Positions 54,569 through 63,673 of a stretch of 64,000 bases of DNA are shown here, piece by piece. Origin of the DNA: Phytophthora sp. 'mugwort' (taxonomy: Eukaryota > Oomycota > Peronosporomycetes > Peronosporales > Peronosporaceae). Position 1 is the first letter of the stretch; every line of letters starts with the position of its first letter. The stretch is taken from positions 3,906,001 to 3,970,000 of the forward strand of contig JAUCEF010000006.1 of NCBI GenBank assembly GCA_033558025.1, given 5' to 3'. The notes beneath the pieces were generated by a model. That model made no database searches. It had not been told where the DNA came from and saw only the letters and a list, made by a program, of their open reading frames with translations. Made by a program: the position numbers and the translations under genes.

Positions 54569-55500
54569 GTGGTATCACTTCTCGATTTCACAAGGCGTGA
54601 CATTGAATACACCGTGGTGCTGGCGCTGGAGGGCATCTTGGCCGTGGTTGACGGTGCGTCCCTGTTCCAGGCGTTGGTGACAGAATATTATCGGGAACTG
54701 TTATGGCTAGCGCGCGGTGCTGTGTTGCGGACCGTCACCCAACCACACGTCTTGTGGCTGGCCGGTTCTGCTGTGCTGTCAGCTAGTTTGCTTTAAGTGG
54801 GGTGGGATCGCCCGAATATGTGTACGACGTTACTGGCAATTTGCATGTGGACCCAGAGTGCAAAGTAAGCCTAGGGTGATCGATGATGGACTTTGTATGA
54901 GGCTCTGTGGGCGACACCTATGTCGTATTGGAAGCTCGGAGAGAGAGAGCGCATGGACTCGGACGGCTGATACACAAGTGGATTGACGCTTTCCATGCGT
55001 ACTGGTGTGTATTTCTACCAGACTCTATCGAGATGGCTGGACGGTCACTCGTGAAGTACTGGAAGGGTAGTGGCCGCGTTATAAAGGAGTCGGTCGACTG
55101 TGTCAATTGTGTGATGTGGACTGTGTGGACTATAGTCTATTAGTCAGTATACTCTACCGTGTATGCAACGGTGTTCTTGTACGGCGGTACGGAATGGGCG
55201 TGTCGTGGATGGCTTGGAGTGGCCGTGTTGCTGGGCGTCGGCAATTACTACTTTGCTGCTTGTGGTGATGTGGATGTTTACGGTGCCTACACCGTCGGTA
55301 AAGAAGTGATGATCGCAAACTGCGCTATGATCTTCGTAGGAGTGGCTGGTCATTTGCGTCGTTGGTACATCCGTATGCGAATGGTTGAGGCCCTATGAAG
55401 GTGGTCAAGGACGGCTATGATGAGTGGCTACGTCATATGGAAGAGCGAGAACAAGTGGAACGGCTTACAGAGGCCTTTTGGAAAGCGAATGGGGGCACAG
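54569..55500 (+). pseudogene. Gypsy-4 sense ORF after pol, with hydrophobic segments
   Basis: Sense frames diverge from the antisense ORF: IEYTVVLALEGILAVVDGAS and ELLWLARGAVLRTV (54600-54730), RLIHKWIDAFHAYWCVFLPD and IEMAGRSLVKYWKGSGRVIK (54960-55090), WACRGWLGVAVLLGVGNYYF (55195-55255), EVMIANCAMIFVGVAGHLRR (55304-55363), then a charged helical end HMEEREQVERLTEAFWK (55440-55490). Several stops interrupt them. Two or three segments are hydrophobic enough to be membrane-spanning. Position after pol recalls an env-like ORF, but nothing else supports that. Confidence 0.35.
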
Positions 55501-55595
55501 TGGCTACACTTTAACCCACTTAGGGCTCAACGACGCGAGGCTCTAGCTCTAAGGGAAGCAGCTCGTCGTGAGGATGGTCGAGGGGGTTGACGACC

Positions 55596-55610
55596 GGAAG
55601 TCGGGGAGGA
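55596..55610 (+). promoter_or_regulatory. Gypsy-4 polypurine tract
   Basis: ggaagtcggggagga directly precedes the 3' LTR. Such a purine run primes plus-strand DNA synthesis. Confidence 0.65.
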
Positions 55611-56228
55611 TGTCCCGAGCACTCCTACTCTGGACGGAGGCAACCGTCTCGGTCGTGGTGTGGCTCCCCTTCTCAATGGAGATACTCTGCGTGAGCGGCT
55701 ACTTGCTGGGCAGTCTAGAGGTCGCCCGAGGTACGCCTGGACCGGACCGTACCCGGTCGCTTGGCGGGTTAAGGACTGTACGGAGAGGCAGACCGGGGTC
55801 GACAAGCGACCGACAGAACGATGACTGTCTCAACGGACGTTGAAGAACTTGCGAAAAGGTGCAATGCGGAGGAGCTACTAAGGCTGGAGAAGATGACAGG
55901 ATGGAGGTCGCGCCGACGGCAACGAGCGTCGCGAGTACGAAGCTGAGTCCCGGACGGAGAGGGTGATCTATGGAAGCCGACGTGCGCGTGAATCTTGGCG
56001 TGAGCTGGGTACGGAGGTGCCGGAGGTGAGGATAAGGTAAGGTACGGTGGCGAGTGGGTGTTGTCGCTGGTTCGAGGAGTTTAGTCGTGAATTTACCTGA
56101 TATTACATAAGCAAATAGTCTTTACATATTATTGTATTGGCTGTGCATCTGCAAAGTGTGTGTCTCACTCTAGTACTCCTCTGTTCCATACGACGCTTGA
56201 CCAGTCCCGATCAGGACGGCTTGCGACA
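55611..56228 (+). mobile_element. Gypsy-4 3' LTR
   Basis: 618 bp; lacks 15 bp present in the 5' LTR. Hairpin at 55633-55648 with a compensatory base-pair change relative to the 5' copy. Followed by CTTG, the right target duplicate. Confidence 0.9.
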
Positions 56229-56704
56229 CTTGAATCTTAGTATGTGGTCGTCGACGCTCCCGTGTGACCAGTGCTACAGTGATGCAAATGTCGGTAAGTG
56301 CTCCCAGTCCTCTGCAACGGGAACCTTTTACCGGTCGAGCGTCCATTTGCAGGTGGCCCGCCCCTTATCCTTTCCGATGGGCCGCATGTCAGTCAGCATA
56401 CTGTAACGTCATCCATGTAGCCGGGACAACTTGTCTTCCTGTCCTCTACGATAAGTGTCCTCCTGGCTCTATGATTGATGGAGCACACGTTGCTCGACTA
56501 GCGCAGCGTCACAGACGTTGCACTGCTCGACATGTGATGGGCACACCTCAAGTTCCATCCGGAGTCACGGACAATGTAAGACCCGACGTTCGACTGTGTC
56601 TGTGTTATCGTCCGATCACGTATCCTACTCCCATAGGCGACTCACGACGAGATGAGGTAAAAGGCTCGGGATCACTTGCCGATTCCCGAAGTCCGAAACC
56701 CGAG

Positions 56705-59470
56705 ATGGTGACCACGTACACGTCGAAGGACCTCCAGAGCCATTCTGCTGGTCTAAGTGACCCCAGTTTTTCGAGGAGCAACAACTGCACACCGGTGTCC
56801 AGCACCATCAAGTCCAAGTTTGCCATATTGGACAACGGGACGCCCGTTGAATGCACGCGCATCCTCGGACAAGACGAGAAGAATTCGTTGCAGACGTTGC
56901 CCTCGGCACTACTCATGGCTAAGATCGTCGGTCCTGCGGGACGCCGAACGATTGATATGCAAGCCAAGAGGAACTCGTTTGTCGCGATGCTTGGTGGGTC
57001 TGATATTGATTCACAAGCGAAAAGGCCGCTTGGAAACTCTCGTCGTGGCCAATCTCGACCTGTAGGTGGCTTTATCACGAGTCGCTCTAGCTTTTTGCCA
57101 AATAGCTCAGCTTTGAACAGGAGTTTCCACCCTTCGATGTCGGGTGCATCGATGCTGTCGCGACCCAGTCGCCAGATGGACAAGGCGGAGCTGTACGAGC
57201 TCAAGGATCAACTATGGAAAGGCTCACTAGTGAACGCACCACATACTGCCTTTATTGCAGGCATGGCCTATTCAGAAGACTGTGGTAATCCGCATGTTCC
57301 TGGACAACTTCCGTTTTTCACTCAAACATTCAACACGTCACGAATCACCGGGGAGGAGGGATCTGCGCCGTTGACGTATGATGAGCGATCAAGGTCCTCG
57401 ATTGCCTTTATTCCTTTGCCGCGCGAGTCGGTAGCCATGCTGATTGATGCTGTTCGAGTGTCTGCGCTCGAAGACAACGAGAAATGCCGGTTCCTGTTTG
57501 AGATTTTCGACGTCAAGCATCAAGGTGTCCTCTCGAAAGAGGGAGTGCGTGCCTTCATGGAGGCGACATTCGCAGCAAATGGCGTGGAATTTGTGGGTGC
57601 GTTCGACTACGACGCACTCGTTGACATACTCTTTGAACGGTGTCGCCAGCAAGATCAAATGACCTACAACGAGTTCAAATTCATTTTCGCAGAAGTTGTG
57701 GTGGAAGTCGACGATGACAAGACGAAAGACGCCCTGGGAAAGATGTCCACAGTTCTTGAGACGCAACGCCAGAAGGAAATTGCGCACAACAACGAGCAGG
57801 GCGGACGGTGGTACCGCTTCAAGAAGTTTTGTCGTAAGTACAACCCCGAGATCTTCTGGCTCACGCTTTACTTCCTACTGATGATTGGCGTCTTCATCGC
57901 CAAAGCTTTAAGGTTCTCCGTCGATCCAGCCGTCGGCAACTGTCCTCGTATTGCAAAAGGTTTTGCCGAGATTTGTCTCGTCAACACCATGTTCGTCTTG
58001 CTACCGATGTGTCGGAACTTTGTCACGGTGCTTCGGACATTGCCCGTGGTGGTGAACCACCTCCCAGTCGACAAAAACGTTGAGTTCCACAAGATCTGCG
58101 GTGTCGTGCTACTGCTCGCCTCACTGGGACACACAGCAGCGTGGTTAGCCATCGTGATTTACGTCCGCACGGTGCCTCTCGAGGTGTGGGAAACGTCTCG
58201 GTACCATCATCTCGCTTTCGTTCGTGACGAGAATTTGTTTCTATTTGCGCTTCGAGTTCCGATTTGGACGGGTGTACTCATGCTCATTTGCGCTGCGATT
58301 GCAGCTCCGCTGTGTCTGACAAAGTTTCGCCGTGGAAACTTTAATCTCTTTTGGCTCACACACATGCTCTTCATCCCGTTCCTCATCTTAATGGCGTTCC
58401 ACGGGTTCGCTCACTGGGTCGCGCCAGCTCAAGCGCCATACTGGATTCTACCACCCATTGTGATTTTTCTGCTTGAAAAACGCTATCGGATGACTCAAAT
58501 GTTTGGTGGACAAACCAAGATTTCTCATATTCAGATATCAAAGGAATCGGTGGCGATCTTCATGAAGAAACCGAGATCCTTTAACAAAAGACAGCGCTTC
58601 TTGCCTGGGATGTATGTGTTTCTCAATGTGCCGACAATTTCGAAGTTCGAGTGGCATCCATTCACGATTTCATCGGCACCAGAAGACAAGTTTCTCAGTC
58701 TTCATATCCAGAACGCGGGTGACTGGACTGGTGCTCTGTACAAGAATCTGGAGATACTGCAACAACGACACGAAGCGTCAGCAATGGAGGACCAAGGAAG
58801 TTCGATGACTTCTCCGTACCCGGTTGTCTACTTGGATGGGCCAGTGGGAGCTCCTGCTCAAGACTACACGCGCTACCGAGAGGTTGTTCTGATCGGTGCT
58901 GGTATTGGCGTCACCCCATTCGCCTCAATCCTCAGAAGCATCATGCACCAGTGGGAAAGCTATCGATGCCCACACTGCAGCCATATTCGGTTCCTGCCAA
59001 GCTTCCAGCTGAGGAAAATCTACTTCTATTGGGTCACACGTGAGCAAGAGTCACTCACGTGGTTTACCAACACTATGAACCAGCTCAGTGAGATGGACAC
59101 AGAGAACCGACTCGAGATCCACAACTTCTTCTCGTCAGTGAAGAATGATGCAATCGTTGCCCCCTTGCAAGCGTTGCAGACTTTTATTCACAAAACTGAG
59201 GGGCAAGACATCATTTCCGGCCTCAACATGAAGCAGCAAACGCACTTCGGACGTCCGGATTGGAACGCGGAACTGATGCGTGTGGCTCGAAAACATCGTC
59301 AGCTGGAGCCGATTGAGGAAATTTCAGATGAACGCGAGGAGATTGGTGTTTTCTTTTGTGGGCCGAAACCACTTGGGGATATTATCCATGACCAGTGCAC
59401 AATGATGAATCAAGCAAAAGTTCGACTGACGCCGGACGTGGAGTTTGATTTTCACAGCGAAAACTTTTAA
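56705..59470 (+). CDS. NADPH oxidase with EF-hand (gp91phox/RBOH type)
   Basis: Moves electrons from NADPH through FAD and two hemes across a membrane to oxygen, making superoxide. An uninterrupted frame of 921 aa starts at the ATG at 56705; the frame is open further upstream, but that part has no protein-like character. Domains: variable N-terminus; EF-hand region about 255-345 (FDVKHQGVLSKEG); a six-helix ferric-reductase domain from about 380. Heme His pairs are at about 462/476 (FHKICGVVLLLASLGH, 13 apart) and 553/566 (THMLFIPFLILMAFH, 12 apart). FAD motif HPFTISSAPE at about 651; NADPH motifs LIGAGIGVTPFASI (about 728) and FFCGPKPLGDIIH (about 885); C-terminal FHSENF is typical of NOX. 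The EF-hand suggests calcium control. No intron. Gypsy-4 ends 476 bp upstream of the ATG. Confidence 0.92.
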   Translation: MVTTYTSKDLQSHSAGLSDPSFSRSNNCTPVSSTIKSKFAILDNGTPVECTRILGQDEKNSLQTLPSALLMAKIVGPAGRRTIDMQAKRNSFVAMLGGSDIDSQAKRPLGNSRRGQSRPVGGFITSRSSFLPNSSALNRSFHPSMSGASMLSRPSRQMDKAELYELKDQLWKGSLVNAPHTAFIAGMAYSEDCGNPHVPGQLPFFTQTFNTSRITGEEGSAPLTYDERSRSSIAFIPLPRESVAMLIDAVRVSALEDNEKCRFLFEIFDVKHQGVLSKEGVRAFMEATFAANGVEFVGAFDYDALVDILFERCRQQDQMTYNEFKFIFAEVVVEVDDDKTKDALGKMSTVLETQRQKEIAHNNEQGGRWYRFKKFCRKYNPEIFWLTLYFLLMIGVFIAKALRFSVDPAVGNCPRIAKGFAEICLVNTMFVLLPMCRNFVTVLRTLPVVVNHLPVDKNVEFHKICGVVLLLASLGHTAAWLAIVIYVRTVPLEVWETSRYHHLAFVRDENLFLFALRVPIWTGVLMLICAAIAAPLCLTKFRRGNFNLFWLTHMLFIPFLILMAFHGFAHWVAPAQAPYWILPPIVIFLLEKRYRMTQMFGGQTKISHIQISKESVAIFMKKPRSFNKRQRFLPGMYVFLNVPTISKFEWHPFTISSAPEDKFLSLHIQNAGDWTGALYKNLEILQQRHEASAMEDQGSSMTSPYPVVYLDGPVGAPAQDYTRYREVVLIGAGIGVTPFASILRSIMHQWESYRCPHCSHIRFLPSFQLRKIYFYWVTREQESLTWFTNTMNQLSEMDTENRLEIHNFFSSVKNDAIVAPLQALQTFIHKTEGQDIISGLNMKQQTHFGRPDWNAELMRVARKHRQLEPIEEISDEREEIGVFFCGPKPLGDIIHDQCTMMNQAKVRLTPDVEFDFHSENF

Positions 59471-60173
59471 GGCTTATAACTTCTTAGTATTCAACGATGG
59501 ATTTCTTAAATGGGAATAGAGCTCCCATTTACGGTTAAGAAGCATTGTCTATATCGCCGTGTCAGATGGGGTCTGTATATGTAGTGGATGCTGTCATACT
59601 GGGCGAGTGTCGTTCTACGAAACAGATACTTGTACTTCATGGTCACGTTGTCAGCATGATCCACTGTATTCGGTTGATCTGAGGAGTTGACACTCAGACA
59701 CACGACGATACTATAACCGCTCACGTCATCTTCGGAGCTTGAAGATTAACGAACGGTGTTCCAGAACACTGTGTATACATTGTGGATGGAGTGCTTGTTT
59801 ATCGCAGCTCAAATAGCCTCGTGTTAATCAAATGGGCAAGAAATCATGGGGCAACATCGACGATGTGCATTATAGCCCAGACCGCCCAGATGCATTGAGC
59901 ATCTCCCAATCCTAGTATCTGTTGCAAGCACCTCAAATTTACAGTAGAGTGTCCGACTTATCAACATGATAACGTTATCATGGCAAGCCATCCACAGATC
60001 CAATGAATACTAAAACCAAGTGTTAAGTCGAACACAGCATAAACTCAAATTACTATCCTCCTCAGAAGCAAGCTAGGTGCCCTCTTCCATTGTGATCCGT
60101 TCCATGCGAATCTACAGCACATATAATATTTAACAGTGCAGGTCTAACTGTTATCCAGTCACACAATATCATT
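59471..60173. other. Intergenic between convergent genes
   Basis: 703 bp between the stops of the NADPH oxidase and the HemK-like gene. AT-rich, no gene, repeat or element seen. Confidence 0.6.
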
Positions 60174-61368
60174 TCAGACGTATTTGTCATGGTTATCTAT
60201 TATATGCTCTAGAAAAAGCAGACCTCGATATTTCCCGCTTGCATCAAATAGGAAGCGCTCAAACAGCAGCTGCGAACCATTGCTGACTTCCATCTGAAGA
60301 GTTCCTGACTTGGTTCTGCTAAAAAATAGCTTCTGCACTGCTCGAGCCTGGGCCTCAGAGCCGATCTCCATCAATAAGCAGTTTCTCCTCAACTTTCCAT
60401 CCTGTCTGAAGGTCCCGTTCATTTCTGCATCTCCATTATTACATTTAAGGAGTTTGCCAACGCTCTCGTGAAGTAGACGATACATCCGCAGGCCCTCTGG
60501 ATCCACTTCGGTGTCATCAACAGTTGGTCCGCCATCAGAAAAGAGCGCGAGGTGTGGTTCATACTCAAGCACGTCAGGCCCAACCAGGTCAAGTTCTTGT
60601 CTTGGAATATACGGCGGATTACACAGAATCACATCGAAGCATTGATACAGCGATTCATCTTCTGCCACATCTTGTTTCAGTCCTGACAATGTGCTCAAAT
60701 CTCGAAGCAAAAACTTCGCGCGCCCGTCCAAATTGTTCGATCGAGCATTCAATTTCGCAATAGCGAGAGCTTCCGAAGAAATATCGATACCCACTCCCGT
60801 GGCTCGACGGAACTCGGACAATGCTGACAAGAGCAAACATCCAGATCCCGTTCCAATATCCAAAATCCGCAGTGGTGTTTGAGGATGGAATTGAGCCTAC
60901 AAGAATAAAAATAGCGTTAGTGACATTTTACAGCATCCCCTCTGTATAAGAAAACCCACGGTAACTCACCACCAACGTTTCAATTAGCACTTCACTGTCA
61001 CTGCGAGGGATGAGGGTGTCCTTAGTCACTTTGAACCCTAATGACCAAAACTCCTTCCGGCCGATGGCGTAGGCCAGCGGTTCTCCACTTAACCGCCGTT
61101 TTAAACTGGAGGTGAGTATGGCAGCCTCCTGCTTCGTCAAGTTGCGTTCACTATGGAAGAACACATCGTTGCTGGACCTGAGCGGGGGCTGAAGAGCGTT
61201 GGCCACGAGCGCTTTCGCGTCGGTATTGGCAGATACGGAGACGGAGGAAAGGCTGGAGACGCGGCTCAGACGCGCCCGGACTTCCTGCATTGCGTCAAGT
61301 ACGCTTTGCTGGTTGTGGATGTGGGCGGATGCTGCCATGAGGCGACGCAGCGGGCGGCGACGAAACAT
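60174..61368 (-). CDS. HemK/PrmC-family release factor glutamine methyltransferase, probably mitochondrial
   Basis: Methylates the Gln of the GGQ motif of peptide chain release factors, using S-adenosylmethionine. Two exons: 61368-60970 (133 codons) and 60896-60174 (240 aa plus stop), joined across a 73-bp GTGAGT...TTGTAG intron (60969-60897) in phase 0; the product is 373 aa. The N-terminus MFRRRPLRRLMAASAH is basic and lacks acids, as in mitochondrial presequences. LSGEPLAYAIGRKEFWSLGF is the family's substrate-binding N-domain signature. The SAM site is LDIGTGSGCLLL (about 145); catalytic CNPPYIP at about 226; the end is KYRGLLFLE. An Inr-like TCACTTT lies 4-10 bp before the ATG. Divergent from the TEX9-like gene. 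Confidence 0.88.
60897..60969 (-). other. Intron of the HemK-like gene
   Basis: 73 bp, GTGAGT donor and TTCTTGTAG acceptor, with ctaac as a candidate branch site (minus strand) about 28 bp before the acceptor. Splicing joins ETLV to AQFHPQTPLRILDIGTG. Confidence 0.85.
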
Positions 61369-62153
61369 GGCAAAGTGAAAAAAATATCATATTCACGTAG
61401 TCGCTTGTAGAGGGGGTTGACGGTGCTCTCCTTTTGTGGAATTTGGTGAAGTACATGTACAATAAACGAATATAAATTAAACATAATATTATGTTTAATT
61501 GTAAATCCCCTTTCAACAGACTGAGAGGGCGTTGTCGCCAGTTGCAGCATTAACCATATTTCACACGGCGATGCTTCGGAGTCTTTCTTTGATGAAAGTT
61601 GTACGCTCGGACATACCTGGAACAATTGTCAAAGTTCGATCCATGCAACATGAAGCCCCAAAACTATGACTTTTTATTAATGCGAACGCCCCGTATTCAA
61701 AAGTAAGGCTCTGTTTTCATTTCTAGTGTTCCGTTTTCAACCGCATCATACTTCAGAAATTGCTATTCCCAGATTAAGGTTGGTTAAATGCCGGGCAAAA
61801 GTTGGAGCCTCGTGACGTCTGGGATGGATCAACAACCACCAATGTATAGGTATGACTTTGTAATCGCTGTCCGATTGTTCGGATGAAATTTACTGAAACA
61901 AGCAAGCAGAATCACAAAACACCAACTCAGCTAGGGCAATATAGAATGACACACATAGATAAAAACATTTAGACTCTCCGTTCCAACGGTACGCTATTCA
62001 GCCGATAGCCCAGAGACGAAGGGTCACCATTACGTGAAGTCATTGTCAGGTTTTTCAATAAGGCGTCGTACAAAAACGTCCGTTCAATCTTCGTCAGTAT
62101 CATTCTTGGTTGGTCAAGGTGGCGAGTCGCGGGAGCAGACAACTCGTCCCAAA
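61369..62153. promoter_or_regulatory. Divergent intergenic region with a 26-bp palindrome
   Basis: 785 bp shared by the HemK-like and TEX9-like genes, presumably holding both promoters. A perfect 26-bp palindrome lies at 61475-61500 (half site aattaaacataat). No gene is seen. Confidence 0.45.
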
Positions 62154-63661
62154 ATGAATGAAAGTCTCATCGCTCGGCAAGAGGCTCTGCAGCGACAAAA
62201 TCAGGAGCTAAACCAGCAGGTGGAAGCCATCGAACAACGCCGGCAGCAACTGACTTCTGGGAGCAGACCTGCATCTTCATCGTCGACAACTCCGCTATGT
62301 GGGACTCGATCCGCTTCGCCTCAAGTCGGATCTCCTCGTCGTAAAACTGATCCGATCCAAACTGACGAGGAGCTTACCCCGCAAAATGATCCAAAGTCAA
62401 GTTTGGGGATCGAATTGAGTGCATCCATTGATTCTTTGGGTTCGCAAGACTTGAGCGATGCACGCCGTCAACTCGCCAAAAGTGAGAGCAACGAGAAGGT
62501 GACGACGAGTTCGAGAACTAATTCAGCGAGGCGATCTCAGCGGAAGAAGCATCAGGCAGGGGCTGAAGCTTCACCTCAAGACGCACCTCGCAGCAAGAAG
62601 AAAAGCGGCAGTGTCGGTAGTAGTCCTGACGACGTAGGCTCTGTCCGAGGCAGTGACCCTGAAGGTCTCAGTCTCGAGGCAACGGTGCGGTTCCAAAAAG
62701 CGCGTCTACGTGTATTGCAAGACGAAGCAGACACTGCAATGGCCCAAGCTGAGCAATTGGTTCGTATTCAAATTGTTTTATTACTATATTCTGATAACTA
62801 ATATCTCTGTCTTGTTGGCTTCCTCATTCCTTGCAGCAAGTAGCACAAGGAGCGTTGAAAGCCGAGCTTGACAATCTCAAAGCAGAGAATACGGCGCTAA
62901 CGAAAAAGAACCAGCAGACCCAGCAACTATTAGAAAAACAGCGCGAGCTCTCGTACGTCTTCGCGATGCCGTTTTTATCACTCGGTCAACAATATGATTC
63001 GATGTTCTTGACATCTTCCTCTCCAGTGTTGCCCAGGAGGCCAAACAACGGATACTCGATGGACAGCTAGCATCAGCTCAAGCGCGCGTCGAAGAGACTC
63101 AGCGTGCAGAAAAACTAGCGACGCAACAATTTCGCTCAAAAGACGTAAAGCCTCACGATTTTTTTAGCCCATCAAGATGACAATCTGGTTAACAACTATG
63201 TGATGAATATGCGCTCACGTCTGTAGGTTCGTCTTAATCGCGCGCTGGAAGAGCTCGAGAAATTAAAAGCACAACTTCAAGACGAGAAGAAGAATCATGG
63301 CGAGCAAATGGTCACCAGGGCTGAATACGACCAAGTTGTGCGGGACAACAAGAAACTCGACAAGCAGAAGGTGAATTAAACCGTATCTAGTCTTTTTTTT
63401 TTGCAACGCTTTTGAAGCTTCTTTGGTGTAATTTGTGCCCTTGTGCGTGCAGGGAGAGCTCTTAGCTGCGTTCAAAAAGCAGATGAAGCTCATCGACATC
63501 CTTAAACGCCAGCGAATCCACATGGAGGTACGGAATAAACGAGCTCAAAGGTCCTGTGATGAATGGTTGTTGACACTTCTATTTTATTGTGCGCTGCGCA
63601 GGCCGCCAAGATGCTTTCATTTACAGAAGCCGAGTTCAGCAAGACGTTGGAGCTTGGCTAG
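62154..63661 (+). CDS. TEX9-like coiled-coil protein
   Basis: Six exons read cleanly: 62154-62759, 62837-62952, 63027-63144, 63227-63370, 63453-63527, 63602-63661; introns are 74-82 bp, GT-AG. The product is 372 aa. It starts at the ATG at 62154 (MNESLIARQEALQRQNQELN); the frame is open 40 codons further to a GTG, but that part is less plausible. The N-terminal third is a short coiled coil and a Ser/Lys-rich disordered region; from about residue 175 it is continuous coiled coil. The C-terminus FKKQMKLIDILKRQRIHME, then AAKMLSFTEAEFSKTLELG, is the signature by which I recognise testis-expressed protein 9. In animals TEX9 is tied to centriolar satellites and cilia; a role at the zoospore basal body is inference. 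Confidence 0.75.
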
Positions 63662-63673
63662 TTCGTATGGTGC

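Larger units (their letters stand above)
43386..56228 (+). mobile_element. Gypsy-4: full-structure Ty3/Gypsy retrotransposon with extra antisense and sense ORFs
   Basis: A 12843-bp element: 5' LTR 43386-44018, 3' LTR 55611-56228, both TGTC...GACA, and a perfect 4-bp target duplication CTTG (43382-43385 and 56229-56232). Order: LTR, primer site, gag, protease, RT, RNase H, integrase (split by a mariner at 49998-51524), antisense ORF, sense ORF, purine tract, LTR. Without the mariner it is about 11.3 kb, long for a Gypsy element. Gag-pol is broken in many places. It ends 476 bp before the NADPH oxidase ATG. Confidence 0.9.

Noticed and set aside
56264..56704. N-terminal extension of the NADPH oxidase frame by 147 codons
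   Set aside because: The extension is rich in Cys, Pro and Arg without NOX character and begins 36 bp after an LTR. The ATG at 56705 gives a normal NOX start. It is kept as a possible alternative only.
62034..62153. GTG-started extension of the TEX9-like protein by 40 codons
   Set aside because: GTG starts are not expected in an oomycete nucleus and a good ATG follows at 62154.
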